Program-made: the position numbers and the translations under genes
In this document: positions 32,521 through 45,075 of the stretch, one piece after another
How positions within the stretch are numbered: the first letter of the stretch is position 1
Layout of the letters: each line of letters starts with the position of its first letter
The notes under the pieces: generated by a model
The model's database searches: none
What the model saw: only the letters and a program-made list of their open reading frames with translations
What the model was told of the DNA's origin: nothing
Assembly: GCA_028751875.1 (NCBI GenBank)
Contig: CM054159.1
Coordinates: forward strand, 5,147,719-5,211,718
Origin: Rapana venosa
Taxonomy: Eukaryota; Mollusca; Gastropoda; Neogastropoda; Muricidae
Direction of reading: 5' to 3'
Length of the DNA stretch: 64,000 nt

Positions 32521-33050
32521 CTGAGTTGACCAATAAGGGGGAGGAGGGAGGGGAATGGCCTGGTGGTTAGAGTGATGTATTCATGATCTGCTGACCTGGG
32601 TTTGAATCTCGTTCAAGAGGATATTTTACTCTGGAGTTAACATCAGTGCCGATTCCACCCTCCCCAAAAGTCCTTAGGATGAGACTAGTATGAGGGGGAC
32701 AGGATAACCTAGTGGTTAGAACATTGCGCTCACAATCTGACGACCCGGTTTTAATTCTCATTCAGGGAGATATTTTCCCCTAGATTTCACATCAGTGCAG
32801 ACTCCACTCCCACTAAAAGTCCTTCTGGTGAGACTATAAACCGAGGTCCCGTGTGCGAACGCACGCACTTGGGCACACGTTAAATCCTGTTCCACTTTTT
32901 ATAAGAGTAGGCCGCTGTGTGCCGGTGGGAACGGATGATAAAATTTGCAAAACTACATACACACGGGGACTGGATACAAAAAGTACCTATTCCATTATCC
33001 TCGAAATACAATAATAATGTAATTTAGTAAATATATTATAATAAATTATA
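32521..33050 (+). mobile_element. Spacer J1: SINE-A with two heads in tandem
   Basis: The first head and spacer (32547-32687, GGCCTGGTGGTTAG type) stop inside the central motif at GGATGAGACTA. A second complete SINE-A (32694-33010, GATAACCTAGTGG type) follows at once, and an AT-rich end (ATATTATAATAAATTATA) closes the spacer. The second B box is degenerate (GGTTTTAATTCT). Confidence 0.85.
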
Positions 33051-34324
33051 GAGCAAGGCCAAAAGAAAGAGGGGGATGCAAAAGAGGGAAGTCCAGGCAC
33101 AAAATGTCCAGAAGGTGGGGATGCTGTTCTACTGGTAGACCCCCAGCATCCCTATGAGGGAAACCAACATTTGAAGTGGCACACTGCAAAACAAAAACAC
33201 CAAAAGGAAGATAGTGAAGATGAAGATTGCCTCAACTAGGTCATGAAGCAGAGTAACAATAAAGTCCAAACCTATCACTTCATTTTGATTTTGGGCTTTG
33301 CATATTAAATTTAGTTTTTGTGGTAACTGAAAACTATATTCACACACACACCTACCTTTTTATACAGGCAAGGCAGACACTGAAAAAAAGAGCTAATCAT
33401 TCATTAGGCTTTAATAAATAAAGATGAACAAATGAAAATTTAACAGGAAAGCAGAACAGGAAAAATCCAAGAAAAACAAAATTGAAGCACACACTAGTAA
33501 TCTAACATCAGTAGTCAATGTGATGTTCCTCAAAATTTTAATATCAGTTAGTTGTCACTTTCTGGACATTATGACAGCTGTTATGCATCTATTCAGAACA
33601 TTTTTGTATGAGTCAGCCTTCTGCTCCATAAGACTTGGCAAGAGCTCTGAGGTTTTGCATATACAACCATTTTTGTCCACCATGAAGGTAGCTGCATTCT
33701 GACCTCGGGGATTAGGTTTCCAGATAAACAGGAGCAGAGCAAGGCAAACATATAAACAGCAACAACGCAGTATCAGTAAAACAAAGAAAAACTAAGAGCC
33801 AGGTGCTTGATTGCTTTTCCTTTGGCAGATGTTCACATATCTGCTTTTTGGGATGATGGAGTGTGTAAGAAGTTATAACAGTTAAATGAAACACATAACA
33901 ATGTGGGTTTTATTTATATCAACAGATCGTCTAAAAATACTCTTTGTTTTGCTGTGTTTGTCAGTTTTCTAAAACAAAATTTCAGAGCTTAAAATTAATG
34001 GTTGAGAAAAGTCTTCAAGGAAATAAGATGTAATAATGTCATGTAAACCAATATTTCAAAATATCAGATTTACAAAAGATAATTTTCAACAGGACCCAAT
34101 GTGTGAACTGAAATGCTATCACAGGTTGGTATAGATGGGTGAAGAAAGGTGAAGGGGAACAAGGAAATGAAGGCAATCAATTCGCAGATTTCGTGTCCTG
34201 GCCAATTTTAATCTCCGCCATGATCCATTGCTTCCACATTTAGCTGAGGTTTTAAGCTTCAGAAAGAAAAAGACGGCAGTAGAGTAGGCGTGTATGGAAA
34301 GAGAGGGAGAGAGAGAGAGAGGAG

Positions 34325-34394
<70 letters not shown>

Positions 34395-34680
34395 ATTAGA
34401 TTTTATTTTGTTTACGACCTTGCCTGCCACAGAAACCTCATCAGGCTAACTCAGGGGTAAAAGGATATCAATACTCTTAACAATAACAAAACAAGAAGTT
34501 TGAAAAATAAACGGTGAAAAATAAACCCCATTCAACTAAATCATTTCTTCATAATAATGGGATTTTTTTTAAGTAAGAGCAAATAACAAAAGATCCCTTT
34601 TTGACAATTTTTGCCTAGTTGTTCATAATGATTTATGTAGTCTGCAAAGAAAATGCTGTTGTGTAATGCCTTGCCATGTA

Positions 34681-34991
34681 GGGGACAGAATAGCTCAGTG
34701 GTCAGAGTACTGACTTTCCCCAAGCTAAGGTTAAGCAGCACTGTGCGTGGTTACCTAGTGGATTGATGACTGTTTGCAGCCTTTGGCTTCAGTACAGTTC
34801 CCTGAGTTCCCCCAGCTGTAAATGAGTACCTGCCCTCTTTAGGGTCAGGGAAGGTAAAGCAGTGAGGGAGAAAGGAGATGGGTGCCACCACCAATATGCT
34901 GGCACCTGGAGAAGCTGAGGTCTCTGACATCTCACTCCCCAACAACCACATTGGTTATGGGAACACCTTTACCAACCTTTACCACCTTTAA
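34681..34991 (+). mobile_element. SINE-B in U2
   Basis: Same insertion as in U1 and U3, with TGCCATGTA on both sides. It is older than the duplication. Confidence 0.86.
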
Positions 34992-35096
34992 TGCCATGTA
35001 TGACCTGACAGTTCATAATTATAAAAGATAATTATGTGATCATCACAGGATCACCATATTTCAAATTCCAAATCCAAACTTTCCTTCCTTTCTTCA

Positions 35097-35427
35097 CCTT
35101 CACCTATCAAATAGTTCCGTGGACCGTGGGGGCACCAATGAAGATTTTAATACTAATAATGTATAGAATTTATATAGCGCTGAATCGTGTAAATAAACAA
35201 ACAAATCGAAGCTTGAAAGCAACAAACTTTTCCCTCTCCCTGCAGTCCTCTGCGCCCCATAGCAAATCGTTCCACTCAGGCAAGTCCACTCTCTGATGTT
35301 GTCTTCCCTTCGTTTTCTCTGTCTGCCTCTTCATCTCCCTCCTTGTACTGTTCTCTGTAGGACAGTCTTGGCCAGTCCAGATGTTCGTGTGATGTGCTCG
35401 CACCACTTTAGTTTGCTCTTTTAAGAC
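35097..35427 (-). pseudogene. RTE-like remnant in U2, with L2 3' insertion
   Basis: Same structure as in U1, with the insertion at 35150-35227. The ORF fragment is not intact. Confidence 0.75.
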
Positions 35428-35856
35428 TGAAGTCAGCAGTTCATAATCATTATGGTCTGATGTTGTTTTTAATTCTGGTTTTCACTTCCTCATTAGTGAT
35501 GTGATCTCTGTATGTAATACTAAGGAGTTCCTGTACATATGAATACATCAGTATTCATTATGGTAGTAGTGACCATTGCATTACCCACATGGACAGTACC
35601 TCCTGGTTAAAACTTGACCCATACAAACTGAGAGAATGTCTTTCTGATATTGGCCAGCAGAAAATAAGTTGACCCTTGATATGGGTAATAGTTCTTTTTT
35701 TTGCCGGAGATCTTGTAAACATGGCTTTGATTTGGATCTTATGTAGAAGAGTGATATTTCAAAATCTCTTCCCTCAATGCAGTTTTCAGCAAATTTGTCA
35801 TCGATTTTCCTATCTTTCAGATCAGCATGACATGTATCAGATCCAGGCAAGATGCT

Positions 35857-36386
35857 CTGAGTTGACCAATAAGGGGGAGGAGGGAGGGGAATGGCCTGGT
35901 GGTTAGAGTGATGTATTCATGATCTGCTGACCTGGGTTTGAATCTCGTTCAAGAGGATATTTTACTCTGGAGTTAACATCAGTGCCGATTCCACCCTCCC
36001 CAAAAGTCCTTAGGATGAGACTAGTATGAGGGGGACAGGATAACCTAGTGGTTAGAACATTGCGCTCACAATCTGACGACCCGGTTTTGATTCTCATTCA
36101 GGGAGATATTTTCCCCTAGATTTCACATCAGTGCAGACTCCACTCCCACTAAAAGTCCTTCTGGTGAGACTATAAACCGAGGTCCCGTGTGCGAACGCAC
36201 GCACTTGGGCACACGTTAAATCCTGTTCCACTTTTCATAAGAGTAGGCCGTTGTGTGCCGATGGGAACGGATGATAAAATTTGCAAAACTACATACACAC
36301 GGGGACTGGATACAAAAAGTACCTATTCCATTATCCTCGAAATACAATAATAATGTAATTTAGTAAATATATTATAATAAATTATA
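35857..36386 (+). mobile_element. Spacer J2: double-headed SINE-A
   Basis: Almost identical to J1. It joins U2 to U3 at the same GAGCAAGGCC start. Confidence 0.87.
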
Positions 36387-37957
36387 GAGCAAGGCCAAAA
36401 GAAAGAGAGGGATGCAAAAGAGGGATGTCCAGGCACAAAATGTCCAGAAGGTGGGGATGCTGTTCTACTGGTAGACCCCCAGCATCCCTATGAGGGAAAC
36501 CAACATTTGAAGTGGCACACTGCAAAACAAAAACACCAAAAGGAAGATAGTGAAGATGAAGATTGCCTCAACTAGGTCATGAAGCAGAGTAACAATAAAG
36601 TCCAAACCTATCACTTCATTTTGGTTTTGGGCTTTGCATATTAAATTTAGTTTTTGTGGAAACTGAAAACTATACTCACACACACACACACCTACCTTTT
36701 TATACAGGCAAGGCAGACACTGAAAAAAAGAGCTAATCATTCATTAGGCTTTAATAAATAAAGATGAACAAATGAAAATTCAGCAGGAAAGCTCAACAGG
36801 AAAAATCCAAGAAAAACAAAATTGAAGCACACATTAATAATCTACATCAGTAGTCAATGTGATGTTGTCAAATGTCTGTTAGTTGTCACTTTCTGAACAC
36901 TGTGACAGCTGTTATGCATCTATTCAGTACATTTCTGTATGAGCCAGCCTTCTGCTCCATAAGACTTGGCAAGAGCTCTGAGGTTTTGTGTATGCCACCA
37001 TTTTTGTCCACCATGAAGGTAGCTGCATTCCGACCTCGGGGATTAGGTTTTCAGATAAACAGGAGCAGAGCAAGGCAAACATATAAACAGCAACAACGCA
37101 GCATCAGTGAAACAAAGAATAACTAAGAGCCAGGTGCTTGTTTGTTTTTCCTTTAGCAGATGTTCACATATCTGTTTTTTTGCGATGATGGAGTGTGTAA
37201 GAAGTTATAACAGTTAAATGAAACACATAACAATATGGGTTTTATTTATATCAACAGATAGTCCAAAAGTACTCTTTGTTTTGCTGTGTTTGTCAGTTTT
37301 CTAAAACAAAATTTCAGAGCTTAAATCGTTGAGAAAAGTATTCAAGGAAATAAGATGTAATAATGTCATGTAAACCGATATTTCAAAATATCAGATTTAC
37401 AAAAGATTATTAACAAGGACCCAATGTGTGAACTGAAATGCTATTACAGGTTGGTATAGATGAGGGAGGGAAGGAGTAGAGGAACAAGGAAATGAAGGCA
37501 ATCAATTTGCAGATTTCGTGTCCTGGCCAGTTTTAATCTCCGCCATGATCCATGGCTTCCACATTTAGCTGAGGTTTTAAGCTTCAGAAAGAAAAGAACG
37601 GAAGTAGAGTGGGCGTGTGTGGAAAGAGATAGAGAGGGAGGGAAAGAGAGAAAGAGAGAGAGCGATTTTATTAGATGTTATTTTGTTTACGACCTTGCCT
37701 GCCACGGAAGCCTCATCAGGCTAACACTGGGGGTAAAAGAAACCAATACTCTTAACAATAATAATATAAGAACGTTTGAAAAATAAATTGTGAAAAATAA
37801 AGCCCATTCAACCAAGTAATTTCTTCATAATAATGGGATTTTTTTTTAGATAAGAGCAAATAACAAAAGATCCCTTTGTGAAAATGTTTGCCTAGTTGTT
37901 CATAATGATTTATGTAGTCTGCAGAGAAAATGCTGTTGTGTAATGCCTTGCCATGTA

Positions 37958-38265
37958 GGGGACGGGATAGATCAGTGGTCAGAGTAATCGCTTTCCCCAA
38001 GCTAAGGTTAAGCAGCACTGTGTGTGGTTACCTAGTGGATTGATGACTGTTTGCAGGCTTTGGCTTCAGTACAGTCCCCCAGTTCCACCAGCTGTAAATG
38101 GGTACCTGCCCTCTTTAGGATCAGGGAAGGTGAAGCAGTGAGGGAGAAAGGAGATGGGCGCCAGCCTCATTATGCTGGCCCCTGGAGAAGCTGAGGTCTC
38201 TGAAATCTCACTCCCATATGACCACGTAGGTTATGGAAACACCTTTACCTACCTTTACCACCCTT
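37958..38265 (+). mobile_element. SINE-B in U3
   Basis: Head GGGGACGGGATAGATCAGTGG, TSD TGCCATGTA on both sides. It keeps the GGGACGGGATAG start better than the copies in U1 and U2. Confidence 0.86.
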
Positions 38266-38369
38266 AATGCCATGTATGACCTGACAGTTCATAATCATAA
38301 CAGATATGTGATCATCACAGGATCACCATATTTTAAATGCCAAATCCAAAATTTCCTTCCTTTCTTTAC

Positions 38370-38630
38370 CTTCACCTATCAAGTAGTTCCTGGGGGCTCT
38401 AATGAAGATTTTACCACCAGCTTCCTCCTCTCCCTGCAGTCCTCTGCGCCCCATAGCAAATCGTTCCACTCAAGGCCAGTCCACTCTCTGATGTTGTCTT
38501 CCCATCGTTTTCTTTGTTTGCCTCTTCATTCCCCTCCTTGTACTGTTCTCTGTAGTACAGTCTAAGCCAGTTCAGATGTTGGTGTGACGTGCCTGCACCA
38601 CTGTAGTTTGCGTCTTTTCTACAGAAGTCA
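38370..38630 (-). pseudogene. RTE-like remnant in U3, uninterrupted
   Basis: ACCTTCACCTATCAAGTAG, then ATGAAGATTTTACCACCAGC leads directly into TCCTCTCCCTGCAGTCC. This shows the state before the L2 insertion found in U1 and U2. Confidence 0.72.
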
Positions 38631-39214
38631 GGAGTTCATAATTATTATGGTCTCAAGGTGTTTACAATTCTGGTTTTCACTTCCTCATTAGTGATGTGAT
38701 CTCTGTATGTAATACTAAGGAGTTCCTGTACATATGAATACATCAGTATTTATTATGGTAGTAGTGACCACTGCATTACCTACATGACAGTACCTCCTGG
38801 TTAAAACTTGACCCATACGAACTGAGAGAATGTCTCTCTGATATTGGCTGGCAGAAAATAAGTTGACCCTTGATAGGGGTGATAGTTCTTTTCTTTTACC
38901 CGCGATCTTGTAAAAATGGCTTTCATTTGGATCTTATGTAGAAGAGCAATATTTCAAAATCTCTTCCCTCAATGCAGTTTTCAGACAATTTGTCATCGAT
39001 TTTCCTATCTTTCAAATCAGCATGACATAGATCAGACCCAGGCAAGATGCTTCTTTAGTGAAGGAGGGAGTGGGGTGGGGCACCCATATTGTTCTGGAAT
39101 TATGCATAGATGATAAAATGTCTGGAAGTGTTTGTGACTGGTATTTCTGTGGGTAATGCCTCCAAGGATAAACAGTAATCACAAAAAATAAAGAAATGAC
39201 AGATTTGCAACTGG

Positions 39215-39605
39215 TATATGTGTTTGTCCGCTGTGTTCGACGATGACCTTCAAAACAGCAGAGGAGGCAGCTGCTTATTCGGAAATTGGGCAGAAATTTG
39301 ATTATAGTGGAGATGCCTTGCCCACAGTACATCCCCACTCTCTCTCCAAAGTGGGCATAAGGACAGTCAGCGTTGGAGATGTTCTCCAAAAGGCCAACCA
39401 GCCCCCAGGGCTGCAGCACATAAGGACTGTGCAAGTCAAGCCTCCTAGTCAGAAAGTCATAATCGATCACTAAAGACTAAGCTGTAAAGTGGAATTCCAT
39501 GAGTGGGAAAGCCACTGGTCATACAGCCTCTCACTTTGCTGTTGCCCTCAGCGTCAATGGTTTAATCGGGAACTGTGATAAACCCCAGGCACTGACGGCA
39601 CTGGT
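39215..39605 (+). repeat. Segment B, copy 2
   Basis: Paralogue of 27695-28080. Similarity extends past the ORF stop through GTAAAGTGGAATTCCATGAG and CTGGTCATACAGCCTCTCAC, so the duplicated piece is genomic and not just coding sequence. Confidence 0.82.
39243..39473 (+). CDS. Unrecognised 76-residue ORF, possible exon or decayed element
   Basis: An ATG-to-TAA frame with ordinary composition: MTFKTAEEAAAYSEIGQKF, then DYSGDALPTVHPHSL and SVGDVLQKANQPPG, ending QKVIIDH. I do not recognise the family. The paralogue at 27720 carries stops, so either this copy is the conserved one or the frame is a relic that happens to be open. There is no clear splice acceptor before the ATG. It could be a first exon, a processed gene fragment or part of an unknown repeat. 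Confidence 0.3.
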   Translation: MTFKTAEEAAAYSEIGQKFDYSGDALPTVHPHSLSKVGIRTVSVGDVLQKANQPPGLQHIRTVQVKPPSQKVIIDH

Positions 39606-39739
39606 AGGTCATGTAAGACAATGTAAGTAAACCTAGCATTGCAGAGAGATAATTATGTAATAAGATAGTACCAGATTGTTTTTAGACAGCCAGGGTGTGT
39701 ATGTTCAGGGAGGGAAATGATGGCAGAGATATGATCAGA
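39606..39739. other. Unassigned spacer
   Basis: No feature seen. Confidence 0.4.
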
Positions 39740-39925
39740 GGTCCATGTGCGAACACATGCAGAACATCTTGCAGACACGTTTAAACCCATTCCGCTTTTC
39801 GGAAGAGTAGGCCATTGGAACGGATGACAAAATTGACACAACTGCATACACACAGGGAGTGAATTTAATTTTTTTTAAGCACATGATTGCTTATTCCATT
39901 ATCCTCAAAATAAAATCAATCAATC
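39740..39925 (+). mobile_element. SINE-A tail fragment
   Basis: From AGAGGTCCATGTGCGAACAC through TTCCGCTTTTCGGAAGAGTA to TTATCCTCAAAATAAAATC. Head and central motif are missing, and the copy ends in AATC repeats. Confidence 0.75.
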
Positions 39926-40079
39926 AATTGATCAATCAATCTCATACACAGTCTACCTTCAACAACAACTAACACTGTAAAATGGCTGAGGGTGTTGACC
40001 TGCTCTCTCCTTATTTCCAACTCCCCCTGATCTGATTTGACCCCTGTAATTTTGTTTCTGGTCCCATACGTCAAGATGC

Positions 40080-40760
<681 letters not shown>

Positions 40761-41324
40761 ACTTTTTTGTCCTTGTTCTAAGATACACAGTTTCCTCCTA
40801 CAGCTTTCTTTGTGATCTTTTCTTCTGGTTTTGAAGAAAACAAGTGCAGTCTACAGAGTATTCTTAAAACGTCTACAGGAGTAGACATAACTGCAGTGTT
40901 GAATATCTAAACAGATGATATGTTTTAATATAACAGCAAATCTACAAACCTATGTTGCCAAATGGTTTATTCTATCACCAATCGGTGCCCTTCTAAATAA
41001 CATGATCCTTTGAGTAAAAAAAAAGGCATATTGCGACGACATTATGATGATATTTGAAACATTAAATATTGAAAAGAAAAAACCTTTTAAACACTTGTTA
41101 AAGCCGTTATGTTATGTAAGATGCAAAAAGATGCGCAGCTAATAGAATTGACACCTGAAACCAACTAAACGAAAGAAATTATCTGTTTTCTAAATGTTGC
41201 TGTCAGGTATTCAGTTGATTGTCTATCAGACATTTTTAAACCTTTCGCGATGGGCAAAACAGGTGGATAATGTAGATCTAATCATTTGAGGAATGATTTG
41301 TTAAGCATGGGGTAAGACCCACAC
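40761..41324. other. Unassigned AT-rich DNA
   Basis: No gene, SINE or LINE motif seen. Confidence 0.5.
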
Positions 41325-41542
41325 TGGATGAAAAACTATAAACCGAGGCCCCAAGTGTGAACCCAGCAGAAAATCTTGGCACATGTCAAAACCTCTTCCA
41401 CTTTTCAGAAAAGTAGGCCAATGTGTGCCAGTGGCAATGGATGACAAAATTTATAAAACTGCATACATACAGGGACTGGATGTAAAAACAGCATATGAGT
41501 GGTTATTCTGTTATCCTCGAAATAAAAAATAAATAAATAGAT
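41325..41542 (+). mobile_element. SINE-A tail, degenerate
   Basis: AAAACTATAAACCGAGGCCC, CCACTTTTCAGAAAAGTAGG and GGGACTGGATGTAAAAACAG in order; no head. Confidence 0.75.
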
Positions 41543-42204
41543 AAATGGACTGTCATGCTGTAGTTTGCCATAAGCAGTTTCAAAATGGCATCCTGGATAC
41601 ACGTTTTGATAATACCTGCAATGAGAACTATCGTTAGATATTTTTCATAGGATAAAACCAGTGAAAAATGCAAATGATACATACAAACATTTTCACTGTA
41701 GCACTATATAGATACTAGGACAGGACTGAAAAACAAGTTAGTTATCCAAAATATAGTTTCAATTTTTGCATTTGTTATGTAATGTGCAAGCCGGAAGCAA
41801 ACATTTCTTAAACTCTGACATTCCAGGTCCGTTTTTTTCTTCTTCATCAGAAGGATTTCATCACGTATGCCTCATTATCTGCTTCTTCAATATGATGTAC
41901 TCATGATCAAGGAAAAACAGTCATCAACATATTCAGAGTTGTAAGTGAATCATACACACGTGCTTAACATAAAATCTCACCATCATAGTTTTTGTAACAA
42001 TTCATAAAGCTTCAAGACATATTCACATTCATTACAATGCTATCTTTGGAGGCAGGGGCTAACTAAAAACAAAACAAGAAACATTGAACAGCTCCTTATA
42101 TATTTTTCAGTGTATAAAACCATGATCCTGGTTTAAAAAGTGCTGATTGTTATATAAGGGCACTCCAGGAAATTGTGCCACAGAAGAGAGAAAAAAAGAA
42201 GAAA
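41543..42204. other. Unassigned AT-rich DNA
   Basis: About 660 bp of unique-looking sequence; no frame or repeat signature seen. Confidence 0.5.
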
Positions 42205-42618
42205 AAGTCCCCTGTAAAACGCCAGCCTTAACTCACTCCATCAATAACGGCTACAACCAGCAGCTGCCGCAGCCAATCACTGTTAGGTTGGTAACCACCA
42301 CCTCGCTGCTTTACCGCTGAGGGTTAGAGAGAAAAGAGAACACAATACACCTCACTTCCCCTTCTTCTCCCCCCCCCCCCCCCCCCCCTACCTTTCTTTC
42401 TTTTTTTTCTGTCTGCCAATAATTTGGTGTGTGGGCGATCAAAGTTTTTCTTTCTTTCTTTCTTTAGTTCTTTTCTGTTGCTGTTTCTTTTCTTCGCAGC
42501 TGTAGTCAGTCAGTCAGGTGTCGATGAGTCTGTAGCCTGTGATGTCCTGCAGTGTTGATAGATATGGACTGGATTTCTTTGTTATGTGTGTATGTGTGTT
42601 TGGGGGTGGGGGTTTGGT

Positions 42619-42712
<94 letters not shown>
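42205..42712 (+). repeat. Segment C, copy 2, with C-run and (GA)n
   Basis: Paralogue of 28130-28560. It has a C run at 42370-42388 and a (GA)n tract at 42641-42708 replacing the G-rich end of copy 1. Confidence 0.82.
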
Positions 42713-42714
<2 letters not shown>

Positions 42715-42783
42715 GTAGGAGGCAAGGAGGGAAGGAGGGAAAGGTAGGGAGAACTGATGTGAAATAGGAGGGAGAGGCGGAAA

Positions 42784-43171
42784 GAACTCGAACTCGAACT
42801 CGAACTCGAACTTTTTATTGAGAGTAAATGGATAAGCTCAGGGCTTTTTTACACCATGCTCTCAAAAAAAAAAAAAAAAAAAAAAAAAAACCCACACCAA
42901 AACCACCACCAACAACAATCAAAAACCACCAAAAAACAAAACAAAAACCCAAACAAACAAAAACCCAACAACAACCCCCCCCAATCCCCAAACAAACCCG
43001 CAAACAATCATTATCAACAGTTTTAAAGACACCAAAATGAAAATTCAAAATTGATTATTATAATCAAACACTATAAATAAGAACTAGATACAATGACGAT
43101 GAATGTCATACAAGGGAGACAATGGAGAAGGAAAGAAAAGCAAACAAACAAACAAACACAGACAAACAAGT

Positions 43172-43202
<31 letters not shown>

Positions 43203-43871
43203 CCCACCACACACACACAACCACCGACTCAGAAACCACATTACAGAGAGAGACAGAAAGAGACAAAGAGACAGACAGGCAGACGGACATACAGACAGCG
43301 GCAAAACAGCAAAGGATATAGAGAGTGAGGGGAGGGGGGGGGGAGTTGCTTACAGAGTTATGGACAGTGTGAGGACAGAAATAGATCAACAGGGAAAGGA
43401 CAAAAAACAAAACAAAACAACAACAGCAAAGAGACGTGAAGAATGAAATCGCATTAAACATGAATTGTGTGCTAATGACTACTACAGATAATTAAACATG
43501 AATTGTGTGCTAATGACTACTAGAGATAAGGATTTCGAACACAAAAATGAAATTCCAATCATAACATTTCAAAAAGATGTCTGTGATATCCTTTCTTAAA
43601 TGAAGACAAACTAGGCTTCTGTTTAAGATAATCAGGGATATTGTTCCATAGCTTACTACCTGAATAAACCAAGGATGACATGAATAAGTCTATCCTGGGG
43701 CGGGGAATAAATAGAATACTTTTACCTCGAATAACTCTGATAACAAATTTATCATACAGATAGGATGGCGTAAGATTATTCATAATCTTGTACATGAATA
43801 CGACTTTATTAAAATGGCATTTCTGATTTAATGGTAAAATATTGAGTTTTTTGTAATCTTCATTTTGCAAA
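42784..43871 (-). mobile_element. LINE 3' half with (GAGTTC)n tail
   Basis: Minus-strand element: ORF end at 43559, then a 3' UTR of about 750 bp. The UTR contains two A-runs (42866-42890, 43177-43202) and a duplicated 34-bp segment (AATTGTGTGCTAATGACTAC at about 43462 and 43502). It ends in at least four GAGTTC copies (42784-42811 as GAACTC). Its 5' side runs into a (GA)n tract at 43876. Confidence 0.8.
43559..43871 (-). pseudogene. LINE ORF2 C-terminus (CR1/L2/Jockey-like)
   Basis: About 103 residues: YKKLNILPLNQKCHFNKVVF, MYKIMNNLTPSYLYDKF, then SGSKLWNNIPDYLKQK and SLSSFKKGYHRHLFEML before the stop. The LWN.IP..LK...S...FKK pattern is the typical C-terminal end of many non-LTR ORF2 proteins. 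The piece is intact as a frame, but the reverse transcriptase core is absent. Confidence 0.8.
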
Positions 43872-43874
43872 GAA

Positions 43875-43875
<1 letters not shown>

Positions 43876-43950
<75 letters not shown>

Positions 43951-44057
43951 AAATTCTTTTATTTCGAGGATAATTAATAAACACTCATGTGCTTTTTTAC
44001 ATCCAGTCCCCGCCTGTAGGGATACATCTTAATAATAACCCAAGAGAGAGAGAGAGA

Positions 44058-44096
<39 letters not shown>

Positions 44097-44110
44097 AGAG
44101 AGATAGACAG
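43876..44110. repeat. Two (GA)n tracts around a SINE-A tail fragment
   Basis: (GA)n at 43876-43945; a minus-strand SINE tail piece at 43948-44035 (ATTTCGAGGATAATTAATAA to CATCCAGTCCCCGCC); (GA)n at 44041-44110. Confidence 0.88.
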
Positions 44111-44523
44111 ATAGAAAGATAGACAGACAGGTAGGCCGACAAGCAGGAACAGAGACAGACAGACAGAGAGATAGAAGAAGGTACACATAAACGGAAAGAG
44201 AGGCAGAAATATCAAGATACAGTGGTGAATTGTAAAATCAGACCCAAATCAAAATTTCTTTTAAAAAACAACAAAAAACCCCCAATAATTCAATACAAAG
44301 GAGAAATAAAGGAATCTAAAAAGAAAACTAAAGGCGATGCAGTGAAAACCAATAATTATAGAACTTCAGGAAATAAAACAACATCAAAAAGAGATATGTT
44401 GTTTCATGACACCCTCCGGAAACGTTTCAAATCACATTTAAAAAAACAAACAACACACACAAAGTAGGGCAGAAAGGGAAAGATACAAAGAAAGAAAGCA
44501 GTAATAAAATCAGAGAGAGAGAG
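44111..44523. other. Unassigned, A-rich
   Basis: GATA/GACA-rich start and an 81-codon Lys-rich frame (44222-44467) without recognisable motif. No supported gene. Confidence 0.45.
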
Positions 44524-44600
44524 ATAACTCTGAACTCTGAACAGGTTTAATAATCATGTACATTGGCCTTAGGCCACAATACATGGAGTGAGAGGAAGGG
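44524..44600 (-). mobile_element. Solitary 3' end of the 6.8-kb LINE family
   Basis: The reverse complement contains ATGTATTGTGGCC, AAGGCCAATGTACAT and CAGAGTTCAGAGTT. It aligns with 8389-8450 (GATGTATTGTGGCC, AAAGGCTAAAGTACAT, GAGTTCTTGAGTTC). Confidence 0.65.
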
Positions 44601-45075
44601 AGGAAACGAACATAACATGTGAGAGAGAGACAGAGACAGAGAAAGACAGAGAGAGACAGAGAGAAAGACAGACACAGACAGATAATTTGTGTCAAAACTG
44701 TTTTCATGCGTTTTTCCCCATGGATTTATTTACTCAGCTTTGTTGTCTTCTTTCTTTCTGTCTTTCTTTTTTCTGTCTTTCTTTCTGTCTTTCTTTTTTC
44801 TGTCTTTTTTTCAGTCTTTCTTTCTTTCTTTTTCTTTCTTTCTTTCTTTCTTTTTTTCTTTCTTTCTTTTTTCTGTCTTTCTTTCAGTCTTTCTTTCATT
44901 CATTTTTTCTTTCTTTCTTTTTCTTTTTCTTTCTTGTTTTTCTTTCTTTCTTTCTTTCTTTCTTTCTATTTTCTTTCTTTCTGTCCGTCTTTCTTTTTCA
45001 TTCTGTCTTTCTGTCTTTTTTCCCCCTTTCTTTCTGTCTTTCTTTTTCTTTCTTTCTTTCTTTCTTTCTTTCTGT
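44601..45075. repeat. (GACA)n and long (CTTT)n microsatellite
   Basis: GACA/GAGA at 44601-44685, then CTTT repeats with TCTG variants from about 44745 to 45075. Phe/Leu/Ser frames here are artefacts. Confidence 0.95.

Larger units (their letters stand above)
33051..35856 (+). repeat. Tandem unit U2 (2806 bp), mosaic
   Basis: To the left of about 33766 it matches U3 at diagnostic sites. To the right of 33771 it matches U1 almost perfectly. It contains a GA tract (34307-34391), SINE-B (34681-34991), an RTE remnant (about 35097-35427) and the L2 3' end insertion (35150-35227). Confidence 0.93.
36387..39051 (+). repeat. Tandem unit U3 (2665 bp), diverged, no J
   Basis: Aligned throughout with U1 and U2 but with many substitutions, a short GA tract (37628-37663), a SINE-B (37958-38265), an RTE remnant (38370-38630) without the L2 insertion, and no spacer J on its right. 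Homology ends at AGGCAAGATGCT. Confidence 0.92.
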
